DNA from: an uncultured Acetatifactor sp.
GTDB taxonomy: Bacteria; Bacillota; Clostridia; Lachnospirales; Lachnospiraceae
Assembly: GCA_910586435.1 (NCBI GenBank)
Contig: CAJUGT010000056.1
Location: 1-10,067 of the forward strand
Length of the DNA: 10,067 nt
Direction of reading: 5' to 3'
A model generated the notes under the pieces. The model saw nothing but the letters and a program-made list of their open reading frames with translations. It ran no database searches and was not told the DNA's origin. Below, piece by piece: positions 5,536 through 10,067 of the stretch (position 1 is its first letter; each line of letters opens with the position of its first letter). Position numbers and translations under genes: made by a program.

Positions 5536-6714
5536 ATGCTTCATTATTCGTTTTCCACGATATTCATGGCATTTATGTCCAGCAGCGTTATCATTATTAT
5601 AATGTATTTATTTTTTCTAAACGGCAATACATTGTCTTTTATAGGAAAGAAGCTGTTCACATTTTTTATAGGGCTTGTCCTTCTCAGGCTTCTGCTTCCT
5701 TATGAATTTCCGTTTACAAAGACCATTCCTTTGCCGGACGCATTATCAAGAATTATTTCCGCAATCAGACATCCCTGGTTTGCGTTTGGAAATATCAAAT
5801 GCTCCCTTTGGAGTGTATTTCAAATTATCTGGATGGCAGGAATCGTTTTCCATTTGTTCCGCTGTTTCAGAGGTCATCGTCAGACCAGGCTCTACCTTCT
5901 GAAGTACGGAAGGGACTGTACAAAGGCCCCGGAATACAAGGCTTTATTGGACGACATTTGCCGCCGATACCACAAGCCCAATCCTTTTCGGATCTTAAAG
6001 TTGGCGAATCAAAATATACCTGTAATATTTTATTCCAGACAACCCTACATAATACTGCCGGAGACAATGGATTTTTCACCGGATGATTTATACTTTGTCC
6101 TCCACCATGAAGTACTGCATTATTTTCATCATCATTTTATTATACAAGGTTTTTTTGGTCTTATATCCATAGTATACTGGTGGCTGCCGGTACGCTGCCT
6201 GTTTCAAAAGCAATTTGACCTGTTGTTGGAAATTTGTGTGGATGCCTCCATTACCCGCGGAGAACCACGGGTCACGGAAAATTATATGGAATGCCTTCTC
6301 AATATTAAAAAATTTGATTTCAATCATTCCTCTTTGAGAGACAATGTGCTTGAGAAAAATTCCGTCTTCCATTTACAGATAGAAAATTATACCTTAAAGA
6401 AACGGTTTCAATTAATGATGGCAGAATCCAACAGATGGCGCACTGCTCTGATAAGAATCCTGACCGCCACGTTTGTTGTGATTATTTATCTTCTGTCTCA
6501 TTTATATGTCTTGGAGTCCAGTCATACCCCTTTGACAATTACGCAGGAAACAAACTCCTTTACACCGGAAAACACATATTTTATCCAGACGGAGGACTCC
6601 TGTTATGAAGTGTATTTTTATAATATCTTCATTGAAACCATTACAGACTACGCTTATTATCCCAATGGGATAAAAATATATAATAAGAAGGGAGAATTCA
6701 TCAATGAAACGTAA
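5536..6714 (+). CDS. M56-family (BlaR1-type) membrane metalloprotease, sensor domain replaced
   Basis: This 392-residue protein has hydrophobic segments at about 8-28, 38-56, 92-109, 202-222 and 305-325. The zinc motif HEVLH is at 191-195 within a His-rich stretch, and Glu232 in EICVDASI fits the third ligand of the M56 family. BlaR1 proteins place a zinc protease domain in the membrane and cytoplasm and an extracellular penicillin-binding sensor at the C-terminus. Here that sensor is missing: only about 65 residues follow the last membrane segment, with no SxxK-type PBP motifs. The signal is therefore not expected to be a beta-lactam bound in the usual way. It likely inactivates the BlaI-like protein encoded upstream. 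Its 3' end overlaps the next gene by 11 bases, suggesting translational coupling. The start has a GAGAGGG ribosome binding site. Confidence 0.85.
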   Translation: MLHYSFSTIFMAFMSSSVIIIIMYLFFLNGNTLSFIGKKLFTFFIGLVLLRLLLPYEFPFTKTIPLPDALSRIISAIRHPWFAFGNIKCSLWSVFQIIWMAGIVFHLFRCFRGHRQTRLYLLKYGRDCTKAPEYKALLDDICRRYHKPNPFRILKLANQNIPVIFYSRQPYIILPETMDFSPDDLYFVLHHEVLHYFHHHFIIQGFFGLISIVYWWLPVRCLFQKQFDLLLEICVDASITRGEPRVTENYMECLLNIKKFDFNHSSLRDNVLEKNSVFHLQIENYTLKKRFQLMMAESNRWRTALIRILTATFVVIIYLLSHLYVLESSHTPLTITQETNSFTPENTYFIQTEDSCYEVYFYNIFIETITDYAYYPNGIKIYNKKGEFINET

Positions 6715-6970
6715 TTCAATTCCTTGGCTGAAAAAAGGCCTCATCCTCACCGCTGTTGCTCTGACATGGGCAACATGTTCACTGCCTGCCACTGTTGCCT
6801 GCGACGCTCAGGCACAGGCAGCCGCTTCCGAAGACGCCATTGCGCCACATGCGGATATTCTTGAATGGAGAGTTAAAATTGAGAACGGCAAGCTGTATAA
6901 GCGTCTCTATAACACCTCCACCATGGAATGGGTAGGCGATTGGATTTATGTCTGCGATTATCCTGGATGA
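6704..6970 (+). CDS. Small secreted peptide of unknown function
   Basis: This 88-residue protein has a clear signal peptide: a basic start (Lys2, Arg3, Lys10, Lys11), a hydrophobic core (about 12-24) and Ala-rich cleavage sites around AQAQA (35-39). The mature part is about 50 residues, with a linker and then an aromatic and charged core (53-83) with Trp55, Trp76, Trp80 and several Tyr, in the pattern GKLYKRLYN and WVGDWIYV. This looks like a short beta-rich extracellular domain. Only one cysteine (Cys84) remains after cleavage, so no internal disulfide is possible. Cys33 is not in a convincing lipobox. The ATG overlaps the M56 gene end by 11 bases and has an AAGGGAG ribosome binding site. 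I do not recognise a named family; a role as ligand, substrate or partner of the M56 protease is inferred from position only. Confidence 0.82.
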   Translation: MKRNSIPWLKKGLILTAVALTWATCSLPATVACDAQAQAAASEDAIAPHADILEWRVKIENGKLYKRLYNTSTMEWVGDWIYVCDYPG

Positions 6971-6992
6971 TAATTGATATGTAAGCTCTCAG

Positions 6993-7033
6993 AAAAGGGC
7001 CGGGAAACTGTCTTACAGATTCCCGGTCCTTTT
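6993..7033 (+). terminator. Rho-independent terminator of the BlaI/M56/peptide unit
   Basis: A 14-base-pair stem (6993-7006 with 7020-7033, one G-U pair) is extended by CTGT/ACAG around a 3-base loop, with CCTTTT on the 3' side. It begins 22 bases after the peptide stop codon. The T-run is short and lies within the stem; the A-rich 5' side suggests it could work in both directions. Confidence 0.8.
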
Positions 7034-7078
7034 CGGCGCTTCTGCCTCCTTTGGAAAAACTAAATTTATTTTTTTGTA

Positions 7079-7107
7079 TGAAACTTTTGAAAATCAGGAA
7101 GCGTCTA
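7079..7107 (+). promoter_or_regulatory. ECF-type promoter, probable SigV autoregulatory promoter
   Basis: TGAAAC (7079-7084), 17 bases, then CGTCTA (7102-7107) matches the ECF consensus for the Bacillus SigV/SigX/SigW group (TGAAAC and CGTC). Transcription would begin near 7114, so it excludes an upstream ATG at 7108 as the start of the sigma gene. Autoregulation by the downstream sigma factor is the expected arrangement. Confidence 0.8.
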
Positions 7108-7126
7108 ATGAGTACAAAAGAAAAAA

Positions 7127-7132
7127 AGGAGG
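7127..7132 (+). promoter_or_regulatory. Ribosome binding site of the sigma factor gene
   Basis: AGGAGG is eight bases before the ATG at 7141 and falls within the short leader produced by the ECF promoter, so it selects this start over two upstream in-frame codons. Confidence 0.75.
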
Positions 7133-7140
7133 CGCTTAAA

Positions 7141-7692
7141 ATGATATTAGCAAAGTCAAAATATTCAAATATGGCTTTGGGTAGCCAAATAAAAAATAAA
7201 AGGGAGGGGACGGAAATAAAGAGTGTACAGAACCGAAAAGAAGAACTGGTGCGAAACCTGATACTGGAAAACTATCAGAATTATTATAAATTGGCATATG
7301 GTTATGTACATCACGAAGCAGATGCCATGGATATTGTTCAGGAAGGCGCATATAAGGCCATGTTGAAGGCAAACAGCCTGCGTGAGGAAAGCTTTGCCGG
7401 AACATGGATCTACCGGATTATGATAAACGCGGCAAAGGATTACCTCAAAAAATACACCCGCACCTACGAAGAGCTGGATGAAAGCTGTGGCTCTACGGAG
7501 ACGGATTCCTCAGATTTTGAACTGCGGGCTGCTGTGGATAAACTTCCCATGCACGAGAGAACGCTGATTATATTACGCTTTTATGAAGACAAACCGTTAA
7601 GTGAAATTGCGGAAATTCTTCAGGAAAATGTGAATACGGTCAAAAGCAGGCTCTACAGAACCCTGGAAAAACTACGCAAAGAACTTTCTTAA
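7141..7692 (+). CDS. sigV: ECF RNA polymerase sigma factor, SigV-like
   Basis: This 183-residue ECF sigma factor would direct RNA polymerase to envelope-stress promoters. Region 2 covers about 35-105: DAMDIVQEGAYKAM (61-74) fits the core-binding helix and FAGTWIYRIMINAAKDYLKK (85-104) the -10 recognition helix. Region 4 covers about 129-182, with the helix-turn-helix in LSEIAEILQENVNTVKSRLYR (about 153-173). The pattern DIVQE, ILRFYED and NTVKSRLYR closely resembles B. subtilis SigV. The next gene encodes an RsiV-like anti-sigma factor, confirming the class. The chosen start gives an N-terminus about 28 residues longer than SigV; a second purine-rich ribosome binding site (GGGAGGGG, 7202-7209) precedes an AUA codon at 7216 that would give the standard length, but AUA starts are rare. 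The ECF promoter at 7079 suggests autoregulation. Confidence 0.88.
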   Translation: MILAKSKYSNMALGSQIKNKREGTEIKSVQNRKEELVRNLILENYQNYYKLAYGYVHHEADAMDIVQEGAYKAMLKANSLREESFAGTWIYRIMINAAKDYLKKYTRTYEELDESCGSTETDSSDFELRAAVDKLPMHERTLIILRFYEDKPLSEIAEILQENVNTVKSRLYRTLEKLRKELS

Positions 7693-7840
7693 CCCCAAAA
7701 CATGCCTGCTCCCAACAGAAACCGGACACACAGGATATAAACCACTTCATCAATCCATGAGATAAAAACTGAAAAAATCAAAGCCAGTACACATCAAAGC
7801 GAATGCGTACTTGCAAAACAAAAAGAAAGGCGGTTTAACT
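7693..7840 (+). other. sigV-rsiV spacer
   Basis: The 148 bases between the sigma and anti-sigma genes hold no gene, no terminator and no clear promoter. Sigma/anti-sigma pairs are more often adjacent or overlapping, so the gap is unusual. Co-transcription still seems likely. Confidence 0.5.
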
Positions 7841-8728
7841 ATGGAAAACCTTGAAAAAAGATTGTCAGCAGAAGGCACCAGATATCAGAATATCTCAGCG
7901 CCAAAGGCGCTGGAAGGAAAATTGGAGGAAGCTTTCAGAAAAGCAAACAGGGCCCGCAAATTCCGTATCCCAACGGCTGTGGCTGCTGCCGCTCTCCTCT
8001 TAGTCATCATGCCCAATACAGGGGCGGGTATGGCTCATGCCATGGGAAGCATACCTGTTGTGGGCAGATTGTTCCAAGCAGTTACCTTCAGAGATTACCA
8101 GTATGAAAGCGAGCGCTTTAACGCCAATGTGGAGGTTCCCCAGATTGTGATAAATGATACGGAACCCACGGCCGACACCCCAGAGTCAGCGGAACAGCTG
8201 GGCGAAACCATCAGACAGATTAACTTTGACATCGAAAAGACCACTGAAGAGTTAGTAGCCCAGTTTGAAGCCTCGGCAGAATTGGGCGAGAGCTATAGCG
8301 ACCTGGAAATCCATCATGAAATTGTAACCGATAACGACCATTACTTTGCTCTCAAGCTTTTCATTTATCAGGGCGCAGGAAGCGGTTTCCAATCCAGTAA
8401 AATTTATACCGTTGACAAATTATCAGGACAGCAGATACACCTTGGCGACCTGTTCCTGGCAGACGCGGATTACAATACTTTACTCAGCGAAAACATTCGG
8501 GAACAGATGCGCGCCATAATGGCTGCGGATGACAGCAAAGCCTATTGGGTGGACAAGGAAGATATACCGGCGCTGAACTGGCAGGGGTTGAAGGAAGACC
8601 AGAATTTCTACTTCGATGGATCCGGAAATTTAGTCATTTCCTTTGACGAGTACGAAGTAGCTCCCGGCTATATGGGCGCACAAGAATTTACGGTGAATCA
8701 GGAAGTATATGAGAACCTGATGAAGTAA
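7841..8728 (+). CDS. rsiV: RsiV-like anti-sigma factor, lysozyme-sensing type
   Basis: This 295-residue single-pass membrane protein has a cytoplasmic N-terminal part (1-42) that would hold the sigma factor, one membrane segment (about 44-60), then an extracellular region with a DUF3298-type C-terminal domain. Similarity to B. subtilis RsiV is plain: IPVVGRLFQAVTF (71-83) after the membrane, and VISFDEYEVAPGYMG (265-279) near the end. In RsiV, lysozyme binding to the extracellular domain exposes a signal peptidase site, and a second protease then frees SigV. The matching Ala-His-Ala (65-67), just outside the membrane, is a fitting signal peptidase site (RsiV has Ala-Gln-Ala there). The ATG is supported by AAAGGCGG upstream; a TTG at 7811 would add ten residues and has no better signal. 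Lysozyme-resistance effector genes are not in the window. Confidence 0.88.
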   Translation: MENLEKRLSAEGTRYQNISAPKALEGKLEEAFRKANRARKFRIPTAVAAAALLLVIMPNTGAGMAHAMGSIPVVGRLFQAVTFRDYQYESERFNANVEVPQIVINDTEPTADTPESAEQLGETIRQINFDIEKTTEELVAQFEASAELGESYSDLEIHHEIVTDNDHYFALKLFIYQGAGSGFQSSKIYTVDKLSGQQIHLGDLFLADADYNTLLSENIREQMRAIMAADDSKAYWVDKEDIPALNWQGLKEDQNFYFDGSGNLVISFDEYEVAPGYMGAQEFTVNQEVYENLMK

Positions 8729-8779
8729 TTATTTCCCAGAATATTACTCAACGGCAAAATCCTAACTGTGCATAATGGT

Positions 8780-8817
8780 GGGCGAAAGGCTAAAAATAGC
8801 GTTTCGCCCTCGCTTTT
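8780..8817 (+). terminator. Probable terminator after rsiV
   Basis: A 13-position stem (8780-8792 with 8797-8809, one G-G mismatch) with an AAAA loop is followed by TCGCTTTT. It lies 51 bases after the rsiV stop. The T-run is short and offset by a few bases, so termination may be partial. Confidence 0.5.
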
Positions 8818-8822
8818 GTACA

Positions 8823-8847
8823 CGTACACACATGGCACGTGTGTACG
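8823..8847. repeat. Short perfect inverted repeat
   Basis: CGTACACAC (8823-8831) and GTGTGTACG (8839-8847) are perfect complements around a 7-base interior. It lies directly after the rsiV terminator candidate and has no T-run. An operator-like or structural site in the space between two convergent transcripts is possible. Confidence 0.55.
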
Positions 8848-8911
8848 GCCGTTTCCGGAAGGCTAGTGTTCCATCCGGTCAGTGACTGCCATGGAAAACG
8901 CATATAACTGT

Positions 8912-8966
8912 AAAAAACCCCTTCCCTTGGTTCACGGAACTTCCGTAAACACACTGGAAAGGGTTT
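8912..8966 (-). terminator. Rho-independent terminator of the sortase operon
   Basis: On the minus strand an 11-pair stem (8956-8966 with 8915-8925, one U-G wobble) encloses a second stem (8934-8938 with 8942-8946) and is followed by six T. It starts 22 bases after the sortase stop, and the pairing is better on this strand than on the other. Confidence 0.85.
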
Positions 8967-8988
8967 CTTATGTGCCAATTTTTCTTCT

Positions 8989-9783
8989 TTACCTCAAAAT
9001 GCCCATTACAACAAAATGCGCATTGTCAAATTCATAGCTGCATGTGGAAAGCGTCACTACCGTCTCCCCTTCCGCAGAAAATACTTTACTCTTGATATAA
9101 GAGGACCTTACCATCTCCGACTTCCAGGCGTTAAATTCTTCCTCGGAAGAAAATGTCAGCCTCCATACTTCACTGTCCGTAGTCGTCACAAACGCCGCAA
9201 ATATCTCAATGCCATACGTCCGATCCGGTGTCACCAGCCAGATTTTGGGATGTTTGTCATAATACTCCTGTTCCGCATACATCTTCAGTTCCGCAAACAT
9301 GGAACCATTGCTCATATTATGACCATGAATTACATTGTTGGCATCCTGAAAATTCCCATCATTCTCACAGTCCAGAAAAATACTGCCACATTTGTTTCCG
9401 CTTCCGTCCGCCATGCGATACAGATATTCTTCATTGGTTTCACCCTGTACAATCGGATAATTGACCGGCGTCCCGGCACTGTAAATCCAGCCGATGATAT
9501 CCGGATTGAGTGCCTGCAAATCAGCAAAATCCACCTCCGGAGGCGCCGTATCAACATTATACTCCTTTCTTTCATTTCCTTCAGCTTCTGGCATTTCGGG
9601 CACGCCTGCGGGCTGACTCTCCGCAGGCGTCTCTTCCGGAAGGGAAACATATTCCCGAAACGCAATATAAGTTACCTCTCCCGCCGAATACTCCCGAACC
9701 ACTAATAATATTATGACGCATGAGGCGACTATGATGATCGCCATGAATGCCATAAGGGCAATTTCATGTTTTTTAAACTTCAT
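8989..9783 (-). CDS. srtB: Class B sortase with His at the catalytic Arg position
   Basis: This 264-residue transpeptidase would join surface proteins to the cell wall. A single membrane anchor lies at about 9-29, then a Pro/Glu-rich stalk (45-82) and the sortase domain (about 85-264). The catalytic cysteine is Cys248 in TLSTC and the histidine is His155 in the GHNM motif. The class B signature is good (TLSTCSYEFDNA, then FVVMG). The residue eight after the cysteine, Arg in characterised clostridial SrtB enzymes, is His256 here (codon CAT; CGT would be Arg). Activity may be reduced, changed or absent. The start codon ATG at 9781-9783 has a weak GAGAG ribosome binding site and lies 24 bases after the wall-anchored protein gene, so the two are probably co-transcribed and functionally linked. 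A terminator follows. Confidence 0.9.
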   Translation of the reverse strand: MKFKKHEIALMAFMAIIIVASCVIILLVVREYSAGEVTYIAFREYVSLPEETPAESQPAGVPEMPEAEGNERKEYNVDTAPPEVDFADLQALNPDIIGWIYSAGTPVNYPIVQGETNEEYLYRMADGSGNKCGSIFLDCENDGNFQDANNVIHGHNMSNGSMFAELKMYAEQEYYDKHPKIWLVTPDRTYGIEIFAAFVTTTDSEVWRLTFSSEEEFNAWKSEMVRSSYIKSKVFSAEGETVVTLSTCSYEFDNAHFVVMGILR

Positions 9784-9807
9784 ATACGCTCTCTTTTCCG
9801 CAATGCC

Positions 9808-10067
9808 TTATTTCTTTTTTTGATTCTTCATAAACATGGTTCCTGCAATGCCTGCCGTGGCAATAAATATAAGCAATATGGACAACCACAGTATTCTTCC
9901 CATAGAGTCGCCGGTTTTCGCGGGAGTGCCTGTTCTTTCCTCCGGCTGATTTCCGGCAGCTTCATCCTCATCGTCTGAATCATCCCCGTCATCCGAACTG
10001 TTTTCGTCACCAGGTTTGTTGCCATCGTCTGGTTTGTTGTCATCGCCTGGTTTGTTGCCATCGTCTG
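9808..10067 (-). CDS. Wall-anchored surface protein, C-terminal fragment (cut by window edge)
   Basis: The visible 85 residues are the C-terminus of a secreted protein. They start with six-residue repeats of the NKPGDD/NKPDDG type, then a very acidic stretch (Asp/Glu-rich, about 20-43), then PAKTGDS (about 48-54), a hydrophobic segment (about 57-78) and the basic tail KNQKKK. That is the layout of a sortase substrate. The motif is PAKTG rather than LPXTG or NPQTN, close to variants seen in gut Clostridia. The sortase gene follows by 24 bases, suggesting a dedicated enzyme and substrate pair. The N-terminal part, and so its function (adhesin, binding protein or enzyme), is outside the window. 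A frame-shifted open frame over the same bases is a shadow. Confidence 0.87.
   Translation of the reverse strand, partial: DDGNKPGDDNKPDDGNKPGDENSSDDGDDSDDEDEAAGNQPEERTGTPAKTGDSMGRILWLSILLIFIATAGIAGTMFMKNQKKK
10014..10067 (-). repeat. 18-base tandem repeat encoding NKPxDx units
   Basis: Three consecutive 18-base units (GTTTGTTGCCATCGTCTG on the plus strand; the middle one differs at two bases) run to the window edge and probably continue beyond it. Each unit encodes six residues, so unit number can change without shifting the frame. It is a likely length-variable stalk of the surface protein. Confidence 0.85.

Noticed and set aside
5027..6714. Beta-lactam resistance regulon
   Set aside because: The protease has no penicillin-binding sensor, and no beta-lactamase or alternative PBP gene is in the window.
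6704..6970. Secreted peptide as a lipoprotein or as a bacteriocin
   Set aside because: Cys33 is preceded by Thr-Val-Ala, a poor lipobox. No double-glycine leader, modification enzyme, exporter or immunity gene is nearby.
7051..7140. Longer sigma factor reading from 7051 or from ATG at 7108
   Set aside because: Both starts lie upstream of the transcript start predicted from the ECF promoter, and neither has a ribosome binding site comparable to the one before 7141.
9828..10061. 77-codon minus-strand frame rich in Met, Thr and Gln
   Set aside because: It is the repeat region of the wall-anchored protein read in another frame.

Overview
The window looks like a chromosomal segment of a butyrate-producing gut Firmicute of the class Clostridia, most likely Lachnospiraceae. 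The grounds are the order thl-crt-hbd-bcd-etfB, strong AGGAGG-type ribosome binding sites, moderate GC by eye, and Gram-positive envelope genes (sortase, wall-anchored protein, M56 protease, SigV/RsiV). No rRNA, tRNA, CRISPR array, transposase or phage gene was seen.

Region 1 (1-4629, minus strand) is the central butyrate operon. From a promoter near 4600-4629 it reads thiolase, crotonase, 3-hydroxybutyryl-CoA dehydrogenase, butyryl-CoA dehydrogenase and the first 16 codons of EtfB, which leaves the window. The enzymes turn two acetyl-CoA into butyryl-CoA. Bcd with Etf couples crotonyl-CoA reduction to ferredoxin reduction. A Rex-like operator lies in the leader, and all three spacers between complete genes (thl-crt, crt-hbd, hbd-bcd) contain an inverted repeat.

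Region 2 (4630-5026) is the 508-base divergent intergenic region, with a plus-strand promoter and a structured stretch that may be a dispersed repeat.

Region 3 (5027-7033, plus strand) holds a BlaI-like repressor with a TTG start, an M56 (BlaR1-type) membrane metalloprotease without a beta-lactam-binding domain, and an overlapping 88-residue secreted peptide. A terminator closes the unit. I take this as a sensing module with unknown signal, and it is the best candidate for an undescribed system here.

Region 4 (7079-8817, plus strand) holds an ECF sigma factor and an anti-sigma factor closely resembling the Bacillus subtilis SigV/RsiV lysozyme-response pair. A good ECF-type promoter (TGAAAC, 17 bases, CGTCTA) precedes the sigma gene, suggesting autoregulation.

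Region 5 (8912-10067, minus strand) holds the C-terminal end of a wall-anchored protein with Asp-rich repeats and a non-canonical sorting motif, followed by a class B sortase and a terminator. The sortase has His where the family has its catalytic Arg. Regions 3 to 5 together form an envelope-sensing and surface-display neighbourhood next to the fermentation operon.
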